A DNA stretch of 64,000 nucleotides. Source: Anaerolineaceae bacterium (lineage in GTDB: Bacteria; Chloroflexota; Anaerolineae; Aggregatilineales; Phototrophicaceae). The translations under genes were made by a program, and so were the position numbers. The notes beneath the pieces are model-generated. The model was given only the letters and a program-made list of their open reading frames with translations. It searched no databases and was not told the DNA's origin. This document shows, one piece after another, positions 7,899 to 16,302 of the stretch; within the stretch, counting starts at the first letter, position 1, and every line of letters starts with the position of its first letter. The DNA lies in the NCBI GenBank assembly GCA_026708325.1, contig JAPOVC010000022.1, forward strand, positions 1 through 64,000, given 5' to 3'.

Positions 7899-9389
7899 CT
7901 AACGGCCTTCTCGCCTCCACAGGACCACGGCAGCAAGACTGAACAAAATGGATAGCCCCATGGCCGCGCCAAAGAAAACGCTGTTCTGCTGCCCGGTTGC
8001 CAATGCCTCTTGTCTTGCATCCGCCAAACGTTGCTGGACGGACCTGGCGAGATTGACCAGCGGGAGCATGATTCTTGCCTTGGCCCTGTGGTAGTCCTCG
8101 CCATGCAGTCGCTGCAAGGCGATGCCTGGCGGGCCGCTCAAATCGTAGTCGCCGCCTCCTGCGATCGCTGCTGCGACAACTTCCATGGCGCGATTTTCAA
8201 GAACGACCAGTTCGTTGGAGGCATCTTCCGCCTCGGCCAGCAGGTCCAGTTCACCCCCCGTAAAGTCCCGTTCCGAAATGAGCGTCCTGATCGGTATTGA
8301 GTCGCCAAAGTCCCCCGGATGTCTGCCAGTGGCCAGCACAATGTCCCAGTATGGCACCTCGAAATAGCGTTCCGGCCGCGGAGATTCTCCATTGCGAATC
8401 GCCAATATCTCGTCGAAGTAGTCACGATACACCGGGTCGCCGGTTGCGGCGTAGAGACGCACCATGCGGGTCAGGTCGTCCGACGTTTGCCTCAGGCCAT
8501 CGGAAAGCGTGTAGGACCGGTAGCGTTCCCCGAAGGTGTCCGCCAGTAAGTCAACATTGTCCTGGGTGCGCAGGGTAAGGGCCGCGAATACCAGCATGGA
8601 GACAATGGCGAGCAATGTGACCAGGGGCGCCCCACGTCGGAGAGACTGCCCCGTGCCGCGCGCATGCGCGACGGCGACAAGCCCGATCAACACGCCGAGA
8701 GCGACCAGTCCCAATACGACACTGTTCATTTCCCGCACCGAGCCCACAATGTCCCGTGCCCCTTCCTCATCGGTGGCAAACTCCGACAGGAGCACTAGCG
8801 GACGCATGATGCGTTCCTTGGCAACGTGATACTCCTGGCCATGCAGCCGTTGCATGGCTGCAAGGGCCTCCCCTTCCAGCCGGTAGGTCCCGTCGCCTGC
8901 CTCAACTTGCGCGGCAACGACATCCATGACCTCGTTTTCGAGTTCGACCAGGACGTTTGACCAGTCCTCGGCATCCGCCAGCAGCGTCACTTCAAGGCGG
9001 GAAGCGTCAGACCCGGTTATCAACTCCCTGATCGGCACTGTTTCGCCGGCCTCGCCCTGGTGCTCGCCCGTTGCCAGTACCAGATCCCAGTAGGGAATCT
9101 GGAAATAGCGGGCAGGTCGAGCCTGTTCGCCGTTACGAATGGCAAGAATTTGGTCGAAATAGTCCTTGTAGAGCGGGTCGCCCGTTACGGCATACAGGCG
9201 AACCATGCGGGTGAGATCGTCCGAGGTCTGCCGCAGGCCGTCAGTAAGCACATAGTTGACGTAATTGGAACGTGTTTCCTCATTGCGCCGGGAAAGAATT
9301 CCTCGTTGTTCAACATACAAAAGCACGGCGGCGACGATGGCCAAAAGCGCCAGAAGTGCGGCGTAAAATGGCGAGAACCGGATATTCAT
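7899..9389 (-). CDS. receptor-like membrane protein, two tandem sensory units, no output domain
   Basis: First gene of the array in transcription order, about 496 residues: helix (about 8-27), unit A (TDGLRQTSDDLTRMVRLY, YFQIPYWDLVL, LEGEAL, EYHVAKERIM), helix, short linker (HARGTGQSLRR), helix, unit B (YFEVPYWDIVL, DYHRAKARIM), helix, tail RREGR. Unit B replaces the usual LEGEAL with LSGPPGIAL, the clearest divergence of that motif in the set. The ATG at 9389 has GGGAG just upstream. No enzymatic domain is present. Sensing, binding or a structural membrane role is all that can be proposed. Confidence 0.9.
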   Translation of the reverse strand: MNIRFSPFYAALLALLAIVAAVLLYVEQRGILSRRNEETRSNYVNYVLTDGLRQTSDDLTRMVRLYAVTGDPLYKDYFDQILAIRNGEQARPARYFQIPYWDLVLATGEHQGEAGETVPIRELITGSDASRLEVTLLADAEDWSNVLVELENEVMDVVAAQVEAGDGTYRLEGEALAAMQRLHGQEYHVAKERIMRPLVLLSEFATDEEGARDIVGSVREMNSVVLGLVALGVLIGLVAVAHARGTGQSLRRGAPLVTLLAIVSMLVFAALTLRTQDNVDLLADTFGERYRSYTLSDGLRQTSDDLTRMVRLYAATGDPVYRDYFDEILAIRNGESPRPERYFEVPYWDIVLATGRHPGDFGDSIPIRTLISERDFTGGELDLLAEAEDASNELVVLENRAMEVVAAAIAGGGDYDLSGPPGIALQRLHGEDYHRAKARIMLPLVNLARSVQQRLADARQEALATGQQNSVFFGAAMGLSILFSLAAVVLWRREGR

Positions 9390-9548
9390 TTTGCTCTCCC
9401 ACCCAAATGGTCTGGTCGGAGAAAACTAACAAATAAATGCACAAAGGCCAAACGAATGGACAACACTTCAACGATTTCCGAATCGGAGGCAGCAGGAAGC
9501 CTGGTTTCGTCAGAGTCGCACGACTTGCCTTAACTGGTCTGCGGCGAT

Positions 9549-10727
9549 TCAGTCCGCAGTCACCATGGCCTCGGCCGCCGGCTCCAAAGGTTGCGCATTC
9601 CCGTCAATGTCGCCGAGGATGTCCTTCACGTAGACTTCCTGCACCAGCACCATCAGAATGGCCGTCAGCGGCACCGCCAGCAGGATGCCGAGGAAACCGA
9701 AAAACACCGTGGCCACAATTTGTCCGAGCAACACGACGATCGGAGGCACCTTGATGCGGTCCGCCACCAGCAGCGGGCTGATGAGCTGGCTTTGCACCAG
9801 CGAAATCGCGTAGGTAATAACAATGATCAGGCCCACGTTTTGCGGTGTCTGTAACAGACCGACAACCGCTGCCAACACCGCTGCGATCAGGGTTCCGAAG
9901 GTGGGGACAAAGGCCAGCAGACCGGCAATGACACCCAGAGCCAGCGCTTCCTCAAGCCCGAGCAGGGTCAGGCCAATCCAGGTGGAAAGCCAGACAAAGA
10001 CCATCGCCAGCACAGTGGATTCAAGCCAGCCCCGCAACACCTGGTCCAGCCGGGCCAAAATTTCGTGGCCGCGCTCGCGATAGCCGGGAGGGAACAGCCG
10101 CAGCAGCCCTGACTCATGACTTTCGGGGTCCGTCAACAGATACACACTCATAAAGATGACGATCAGGGTGTTTAACAAGGCCGAGGCCACACCCCCCACC
10201 ACGGGTATGACCTGAACGCCAACCTGGCCAAAGGCGTTGAAAATCTGGTTCGCCACCTGGGTAATCAACTGGCTGTCAACCTGAAAACTGGTGCCCAGCA
10301 GCGAGACTAGGTCCAGCACGGGGTCGCGCACCGGTGGCGGTACAAAGCGGAATCCCGAAAAGGCTGCCGGTGTCGCGTTCAGGGACTCCCAGTATTGCTG
10401 CAACAGCGACACGCCCTCGTTCACCCGCACCGAAAGGGTCGCCAGCTGGGTCGCCAGCAGTGGCAGCACCGTCAGGGTCAATACGAGAAAGAAGAGTGGG
10501 AAAATCAACAGGGAAATCAGCAGGGCCGGCGTTCGCGGCAGGCGGGCGCGCTGCTGCAGGAAGCGCATGGGCGTCGTCACCAGCACGACCAGAATGATGG
10601 AACTCAGCAGCAACAGCAGGACGCTGCGGACCTGCCAGAACGCCACGAGCACAATCACGACCAGTAAAGTGGCAAACACGCGACTGGCTGTGCGATTGGC
10701 AAGCGGTCGGTTCAACATCCGGCTCAC
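9549..10727 (-). CDS. AI-2E family (PerM/YhhQ-like UPF0118) membrane transporter
   Basis: 392-residue polytopic membrane protein of the AI-2E transporter family (PF01594). Features are paired N-terminal helices (about 15-50), a helix near 65-90, a soluble middle region with FPPGYRERGHEILARLDQVLRGWL, and a C-terminal block of helices containing the family stretch LGVIAGLLAFVPTFG and the terminal GFLGILLAVPLTAIL. Family members are reported as exporters of signalling molecules or ions, and the substrate here cannot be read from sequence. The GTG start follows GGGGA; an in-frame ATG is at 10718. It is transcribed away from the M20 peptidase gene, and both have TATACT boxes in the 75-base gap. 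Confidence 0.9.
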   Translation of the reverse strand: MSRMLNRPLANRTASRVFATLLVVIVLVAFWQVRSVLLLLLSSIILVVLVTTPMRFLQQRARLPRTPALLISLLIFPLFFLVLTLTVLPLLATQLATLSVRVNEGVSLLQQYWESLNATPAAFSGFRFVPPPVRDPVLDLVSLLGTSFQVDSQLITQVANQIFNAFGQVGVQVIPVVGGVASALLNTLIVIFMSVYLLTDPESHESGLLRLFPPGYRERGHEILARLDQVLRGWLESTVLAMVFVWLSTWIGLTLLGLEEALALGVIAGLLAFVPTFGTLIAAVLAAVVGLLQTPQNVGLIIVITYAISLVQSQLISPLLVADRIKVPPIVVLLGQIVATVFFGFLGILLAVPLTAILMVLVQEVYVKDILGDIDGNAQPLEPAAEAMVTAD

Positions 10728-10742
10728 GCCTTTCCCCGGCGA

Positions 10743-10777
10743 AGTATATCAGGTGCGCGTCGGGCCCGCGCTATACT
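10743..10777. promoter_or_regulatory. divergent -10 elements between transporter and peptidase genes
   Basis: TATACT reads on plus at 10772-10777 (for the gene at 10803) and on minus at 10748-10743 (for the gene starting at 10727). Their -35 boxes are weak (for example TCAGGT at 10749-10754, 17-bp spacer). The same hexamer precedes the sigma factor and folB genes. Confidence 0.45.
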
Positions 10778-10802
10778 TGCCGTTGACGGAAAGGAACGCA
10801 AT

Positions 10803-12188
10803 ATGCCTGACGCCCTTGCTCTCGCCCGCGACAGCCATGATCTGGCCCTGCGACAATTGATGGAACTGGCTGCCATTCCCAGCGTAGGGACGGACCCCGT
10901 ACACCGCCAGAATACGCTGCGAGCGGCCCGCTGGCTGGCCGATGAGATGGGCACGATCGGCCTGCAGGCAGTGGACATACTTCCCACAGAGGGAAACCCG
11001 GTGGTCTGTGGCGAGTGGCTGGGCGCCGGAGAAGATGCGGCCACGGTGCTGCTGTACGCGCACTACGATGTTCAGCCGGCCCGTCGCGAGGATGGCTGGG
11101 ACAGCGAGCCATTTGAACCTCAATTGCGCGATGGTCGCCTTTTTGGCCGGGGCGTGGCCGATGACAAGAGTCACTGTGTCGTTCTGCTGCGGGCGGTCGC
11201 CGCCCTGCTCGCCAGTGATGAAGGATGCCCGGTCAATGTGCGTTTTCTGCTTGAAGGCGAAGAGGAAAGCGGTTCCCCAAACCTCTTGCCTTTTCTGCGC
11301 GAAAACCGCGAACGGCTGGAAGCGGACGCGGCCATCATCGCGGACGGCGGCTTCGAGGACCCCGATGAGCCGCTCATTGTCACAGCCTTGCGGGGCATTG
11401 TGGCCCTTGAACTTGGCGTGAGTGGACCCGGGACGGACCTGCACAGCGGCATTCACGGCGGCATCGTCCACAACCCGGCGCAGGTCATTGCCGAAATCGT
11501 GGCCCGGCTGCATCATCCGGACGGTCGCATCGCTGTTCCGGGCTTCTACGACGACGTGCGTCAACTCTCAACCAGGGAACGCGAACTGCTGGCCGAGGGT
11601 GACATGAGCAATGAAGACTGGCAGGACCTCGTCGGCGCCCCACGGGACTGGGGTGAACCGGGGTATTCGCGGGTCGAACGCACGGGCGCGCGCCCCACGC
11701 TGGAAATCAACGGCATCTACGGCGGGTACAGCGGCGAGGGCTTCAAGACCGTGATTCCTGCCCGGGCCCACGCCAAGATCAGTTGTCGCCTGGTGGCCAA
11801 CCAGCGCCCGCAGCGAGTCTATGACCTGGTTTGCGATTTCATCCGCACCATAGCACCGCCGACGGTGACGCTGGAATTCGGGCTACTGGGTTCGGGAGAC
11901 CCTGTGGAGATTGACATCGACAGCCCCTTCGTCAGGGCCCTGCAACGGGCCTATGCCCTGCACTGGCCGGGACCCGTCGGATTCCGACGCACGGGCGGTT
12001 CCGTGCCCATCATTGCCATGTTCAGTGAAGTGCCGGGCATTCCTTCAGTAACGCTGGGTTTCAGCACCAGCGACAGCGGCATCCATGGCCCGAACGAAAA
12101 CTACCGGGTGGACATGCTAAACAAGGGAATTGACACGACGGTGCGCTTTCTTCAGGAAATAGCGCGAGGGCACCAGGCCGGCGACTAA
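10803..12188 (+). CDS. M20 family metallopeptidase (dipeptidase)
   Basis: 461-residue di-zinc peptidase of the M20 CNDP/CPG2-like group, probably cytoplasmic, cleaving dipeptides or N-acyl amino acids. Visible metal and catalytic elements are YAHYDVQP (His87, Asp89), RGVADDKS (bridging Asp120), EGEEESGSP (catalytic Glu153/154) and a later ADGG aspartate. The lid/dimerisation domain contains DLHSGIHGG, and the C-terminal TGGSVPI and GIHGPNE blocks complete the site. AAGGA lies seven bases before the ATG. Its stop overlaps the stop of the convergent gene on minus by four bases. The exact substrate is undetermined. Confidence 0.92.
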   Translation: MPDALALARDSHDLALRQLMELAAIPSVGTDPVHRQNTLRAARWLADEMGTIGLQAVDILPTEGNPVVCGEWLGAGEDAATVLLYAHYDVQPARREDGWDSEPFEPQLRDGRLFGRGVADDKSHCVVLLRAVAALLASDEGCPVNVRFLLEGEEESGSPNLLPFLRENRERLEADAAIIADGGFEDPDEPLIVTALRGIVALELGVSGPGTDLHSGIHGGIVHNPAQVIAEIVARLHHPDGRIAVPGFYDDVRQLSTRERELLAEGDMSNEDWQDLVGAPRDWGEPGYSRVERTGARPTLEINGIYGGYSGEGFKTVIPARAHAKISCRLVANQRPQRVYDLVCDFIRTIAPPTVTLEFGLLGSGDPVEIDIDSPFVRALQRAYALHWPGPVGFRRTGGSVPIIAMFSEVPGIPSVTLGFSTSDSGIHGPNENYRVDMLNKGIDTTVRFLQEIARGHQAGD

Positions 12189-13342
12189 CGCCCTTCCACT
12201 GCCAGCAACTGGAATTGTTCCCATTCGGCCGGGTCAGTCTCCCAGTCGGCATAGATGGCCGCCCCCTGTACCCATGCTGCAGCCGGACCTGCTGCGGCCA
12301 ACCCGGCTTGCAGGCCATTCAGGGCCGTGACGACGTTTTCGACCTCAGGATCATGTCCCGGCGGTTCCGCATCATAGGTCGGAATGCCGATCAGCAGGAC
12401 CGTGCCCTCGCCCAGGGCGCTGACCGCTTCGGCAAAGGTCTGCACCTGATAGGCCATCCAGGTCTCGTAATCCCTGGCCGCCGTCAGACCGCTGTTGTAG
12501 CCCATAACCGCCATCTGGTCGCTGAGCAGGGCGACGTTCTGCTTGTAACTGCGCGACCATTCGGTACCGGGCAAAATCAGTTCCGGCACCGGAATATCCG
12601 CATCCAGCGGGCTCCAGTCCGGCGGCACGGCCACGGAGACCGGCACCGATTCTCCCAGGCGCAAACGCACCTTGCGCAGCAAATCAACGAAGTGGGCATC
12701 CCCGTCCCAAACGGGCTCGATGTCCAGAAAAACGCCATCGAATCCCAGTTCGCGCACGACACTGCTGCTGAAATCTGCGACGATCTGCTGTAAATCGGGA
12801 TCGTCAAGACGATAACCGTCCTCGTCCAGGTGGACCGGCAGGCTTATCCAGCCCAGCAGGGCGAGGTCCGGCGACTCCGCCTTCAGTTGGCTGGCGAAGA
12901 CCTTGACGCGATTGAAGAGTTCGGCGCCGCGCCAGGTGTTGTCACCCTGCAACCAGCTCACCCAGGCGTAAACCGTGCCGATTTCGTGGTCGCGCAGGCG
13001 GGACGCCAGTTCGCGAATGTCATGCGACTCGTGGATCTCGTAGGTCCATTCCGTGCCCAGCCACAGGGCATTGGGCAGCACCTGGGCTTCGGCGGGCTTC
13101 AGCCCTCGCAGAAACAGCACCACGCCTGTAAGCAACACGACTGCCAGAACAATGCCGGCAACGAGCCGGAAAAAGGGGATCCTTACCCGAGGGAAGGAAA
13201 TACGGAACCCGCCGGCAGGTGACAGGTGGTCCGCCGCGAATTCCCGTCGGCGTCGACGCCGATGCTGTCGGCTGATTTGCCGTCGGCGGGCGTGACCGCG
13301 GCGTACTTCCGGTTCAGCCTGGATCATTCGTTCACGCGCCAC
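12185..13342 (-). CDS. membrane-anchored GH18-like TIM-barrel protein
   Basis: 385 residues. An Arg-rich cytoplasmic N-terminus (RRRQISRQHRRRRRREF) is followed by one membrane helix (about 60-82) and an extracytoplasmic domain. GFDGVFLDIEP fits the DxxDxDxE active-site strand of glycoside hydrolase 18-type barrels (final Glu as acid), with SVAVPPDW and QMAVMGYN as later strands. No signal cleavage site is seen, so it should stay anchored. The GTG start lies nine bases after the ybeY stop, implying co-transcription with pgpH and ybeY. Hydrolase activity and substrate are inferred; it could be a non-catalytic barrel. Confidence 0.75.
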   Translation of the reverse strand: MARERMIQAEPEVRRGHARRRQISRQHRRRRRREFAADHLSPAGGFRISFPRVRIPFFRLVAGIVLAVVLLTGVVLFLRGLKPAEAQVLPNALWLGTEWTYEIHESHDIRELASRLRDHEIGTVYAWVSWLQGDNTWRGAELFNRVKVFASQLKAESPDLALLGWISLPVHLDEDGYRLDDPDLQQIVADFSSSVVRELGFDGVFLDIEPVWDGDAHFVDLLRKVRLRLGESVPVSVAVPPDWSPLDADIPVPELILPGTEWSRSYKQNVALLSDQMAVMGYNSGLTAARDYETWMAYQVQTFAEAVSALGEGTVLLIGIPTYDAEPPGHDPEVENVVTALNGLQAGLAAAGPAAAWVQGAAIYADWETDPAEWEQFQLLAVEGR

Positions 13343-13351
13343 GATGCCAAC

Positions 13352-13846
13352 TCACGTCCACACTTCTGTTTCGGACAGTTGTTCCAGTCGACGGGCGTTC
13401 TCCGGCGGCACGCCAAGTTGTTGCAAAACGGCGGACTGTGCGGCCCGCATGGCGTCGCTCCCCCGATCGTCGTTGTGAGTGAATCCCAGCAAGTGCAAGG
13501 TGCCATGGACCACCAGCAAAGTGAGATCATCCATCATCCTGTGCCCGGCACGGTCTGCCTGACGCGAGGCCCAGGGAATGGCCAGCACAAGGTCACCCAG
13601 GTCAGGCTCCTCCTCCCCTATCCCGTGGGGCAGGGCCGGGAAAGACAGGACGTCGGTCACGCGGTCGATGCCGCGATAACGCCGGTTCAGGTTTCGTACC
13701 CGCTCGTCACTGGTGAGCACGATCGAGACCCTGCCATCCGGGGGCTTGTTGTCCCCGTGCATGCGCAAGGCCGTCCGTACGGCTTCAATCAATGGCGCCG
13801 TATCAAGGTCGTGATCGCATTCGTTACGTACGCAAACGCCGCTCAA
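13352..13846 (-). CDS. ybeY: endoribonuclease YbeY (rRNA maturation factor)
   Basis: 164-residue UPF0054 metalloprotein that acts in 16S rRNA 3' processing and ribosome quality control. The zinc motif is HGTLHLLGFTHNDD, keeping all three histidines of HGxLHLxGxxH; the usual Asp before the last His is Thr here. Upstream RGIDRVTDVLSFP is also typical. Translation probably begins at a TTG whose last two bases form the TGA of the pgpH-like gene (TTGA overlap), so the two are translationally coupled. The pgpH-ybeY order is common in Gram-positive-type bacteria. Confidence 0.93.
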   Translation of the reverse strand: MSGVCVRNECDHDLDTAPLIEAVRTALRMHGDNKPPDGRVSIVLTSDERVRNLNRRYRGIDRVTDVLSFPALPHGIGEEEPDLGDLVLAIPWASRQADRAGHRMMDDLTLLVVHGTLHLLGFTHNDDRGSDAMRAAQSAVLQQLGVPPENARRLEQLSETEVWT

Positions 13847-16155
13847 GATGACGCCTTGTCCCCCTGGTCGCGCCCGACATTCCTAACCCGGTCGGCATCG
13901 TCGTGATGCGGCAATTCCGGAACTTCCGGCAATGGCCCCGGGCGAGGTCGTTCGCTCACAGGGCTCATCGCCAAATTCTCCGCCGTGAGGGCGGCCACTG
14001 GCTGTGATTCGGATTGCGACCCGCTTCGCGCCTGCAAGCTTGCTGGCGGCGCCGAAATCGCCGGAGCCGCCCCGCCGACTCGCTGGTAATCGATCCGCGG
14101 ATGATAGACCGCCTGTAACATTTCCACCAGGGTACCCTGAATGATGCGAATGTCCTTCAGTGTCAGACTGGAATCATCCAGCTGGCCCTCATTCATCTTG
14201 CCGTCCACGATTCGCATCACGATTTCCGTCACCTGGTCGCGGCTCGTCGGGCCGATGGAACGCACGGCGGACTCACAACTGTCTGCCAGCATCATTATCG
14301 CGGTCTCGCGGCTTCGCGGACGAGGACCGGGATAGCGAAAGTTGGCGCTGTCCACCTGGCCTTCGTCACCCCCTGCGGCTTCCACGGCCTTGCGCCAGAA
14401 AACGTACACTTCCGTCGTGCCGTGGTGTTCTGAAATGTAGTCCCTGAAGCGACCCGGAAGATGGTACTCCCGCGCCAGCGCTTCTCCATCCGGGATATGA
14501 CTGATGATGATATCGGCGCTGCGTTCCGGGTCGCCCAGCACGTCATGGGCGTTGCCCGTGCCAAACTGCTGGTTTTCGCTGAAGAATACGGCGTTGGGGA
14601 TCTTCCCGATATCGTGATACATGGCCGCAATGCGCACCTGCTCGGCATCCGCCCCGATGGCCAGGGCCGCCTGCTCGCACAGGTTCGCGACCTGCAGGGA
14701 ATGTTGGTAGGTACCAGGCGCCTCCCGCAGCAGGCGGCGCAACAGCGGCTGCCCTGGTTGGCTAAGTTCGACGAGTTTCAAACTGGTGGGCAAATTGAAA
14801 AACAGGGTTAGCAGATACATGCCGGCGACTGCGATCGCCGCGGCCAGCAGACCGTTGAACAGGCTGTAGGGCAAGAGCACGGTCAGCGACGCGCCGGACA
14901 CGCCCAGGTTGAATACCGCGGCGACCAGCATGTTCGAAAGGGCGATGAACAGGCCCGAGAGAAAGAAATTGTTGAGGCGGTCCGTGCTGCGAAGGGTCAA
15001 CAGGCCCGTCAGGCCGCCTGCGATGGTTAGCGTCGCCAGTTCAAGCGAGCCGGTCGCAACCAGCCCCAGCAAAAACGACAGGTTGACCGTGGCAATGAGC
15101 GCGATGCGAGGCGAGGCGATGGCCACGTACAAGAGCGACAGGGCCGCCGTGGGAAAGAGATAGAGCTCCGCCGGCATGCTGTTCATTTGCACCAGGCGGG
15201 CTCCCGCCAGAACCAGCAGAAACAAGCCCGCGAGCAACAGGGAGAAACTGGCCCGCACCAGCAAGGCGCGTTCAAAGCGTAGAATGTAAAGCGCGGTCAG
15301 GGCCAGCACCAGCAGGCTGGCAAAAAAGGCCTTGCCTACTTCCTGCAGGCGGCGTGATTCCGTCTGCAACAGGCCGAGCACGCCCAGCGCTTCCATGTCT
15401 ACAGCCGTAACCTGCTCATTCTGGCGCACTACCACCTCGTTGAGGGCAAAGGTGCGTTCTACCGGTTCCACCGCTTCCACGGCGGTCCTGCGCGCAGCCT
15501 CGGTTGCCTCCTCGTTGGGGAAGGTATTGGGACGGAGCAGATCTTCTACAATGGCGACAATGATCTCCGATTCAGCCGGCGAGAAGCGAATGCTCACCTG
15601 CGTGGGCAACTGTGTGCGCACGACATCGAGGGAGGAGGCACGGATGGGCTCGCGCATGATGCGTTCGAGCACGTTGATGATCTCGCCGTCGATGCTGTCC
15701 CAAGTCTCGGCGGACACGTTCAGAATGCGATCGCTTTGTTCATCGCCAAGGGTCAGGGCTGTGATGTGCTGCAGGTCATCGGCTCGCTGCGCAACCGTTC
15801 CAAGGCTGTCCTGACGCACGGTTCGAATGTAGTCCAGCACCTGCCGGGCCAGTTGGCTCCGGGCGCGACTCACGTTGGGGTCAGGCGGGTCGAAGACCTC
15901 GACGACAGCCGCAGCGGCTTCCCTGCGGTTCATGTCGGTCAGCAGGGCGCTCTCAAAGGTAATGCTGAACGGTGACAGAATGTTGTCTTCAGCGACCTGA
16001 CCCACTCGCAGGTCGCTGCTGCCCGTCCAGAGTGGCAAGAGCACGTCGCTGGCCACGATGACCGTCGTCAGCAGGACGGTAAGAATTGCCGCAATAATGA
16101 ATCCCGGGATGTGCGGGCGCAGATCGCCAGCGCCGGAGTCGTCACGCGCTTCCAT
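13843..16155 (-). CDS. pgpH: PgpH-like 7TM-HD cyclic-di-AMP phosphodiesterase
   Basis: About 770 residues: N-terminal helix, long extracytoplasmic 7TMR-HDED region (about 50-280), seven membrane helices (about 285-490) and a cytoplasmic HD domain. The HD residues are visible as GTYQHSLQVANLCEQAA, AAMYHDIGKIPN and SEHHGTTEV. In this family the HD domain hydrolyses c-di-AMP to pApA, tied to osmotic and wall homeostasis. The C-terminus adds a Ser/Pro-rich tail. ATG at 16155 has GAGGG five bases upstream; the longer GTG at 16182 has no ribosome-binding site. No diadenylate cyclase is present in the window. Confidence 0.92.
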   Translation of the reverse strand: MEARDDSGAGDLRPHIPGFIIAAILTVLLTTVIVASDVLLPLWTGSSDLRVGQVAEDNILSPFSITFESALLTDMNRREAAAAVVEVFDPPDPNVSRARSQLARQVLDYIRTVRQDSLGTVAQRADDLQHITALTLGDEQSDRILNVSAETWDSIDGEIINVLERIMREPIRASSLDVVRTQLPTQVSIRFSPAESEIIVAIVEDLLRPNTFPNEEATEAARRTAVEAVEPVERTFALNEVVVRQNEQVTAVDMEALGVLGLLQTESRRLQEVGKAFFASLLVLALTALYILRFERALLVRASFSLLLAGLFLLVLAGARLVQMNSMPAELYLFPTAALSLLYVAIASPRIALIATVNLSFLLGLVATGSLELATLTIAGGLTGLLTLRSTDRLNNFFLSGLFIALSNMLVAAVFNLGVSGASLTVLLPYSLFNGLLAAAIAVAGMYLLTLFFNLPTSLKLVELSQPGQPLLRRLLREAPGTYQHSLQVANLCEQAALAIGADAEQVRIAAMYHDIGKIPNAVFFSENQQFGTGNAHDVLGDPERSADIIISHIPDGEALAREYHLPGRFRDYISEHHGTTEVYVFWRKAVEAAGGDEGQVDSANFRYPGPRPRSRETAIMMLADSCESAVRSIGPTSRDQVTEIVMRIVDGKMNEGQLDDSSLTLKDIRIIQGTLVEMLQAVYHPRIDYQRVGGAAPAISAPPASLQARSGSQSESQPVAALTAENLAMSPVSERPRPGPLPEVPELPHHDDADRVRNVGRDQGDKASS

Positions 16156-16302
16156 GTGTTCCCTCGCGCGGAAGCCCGCCACTCGTCACTGTCGCCGCCG
16201 GGTCACCATGAATGCCTGACCTGGCGCGGCATTCGCAGATGGACGGACAAGCGTACCTTGCCCTGACTTGTCCCCGTTGCAGCATCCCGAATTTCGTCCC
16301 GA

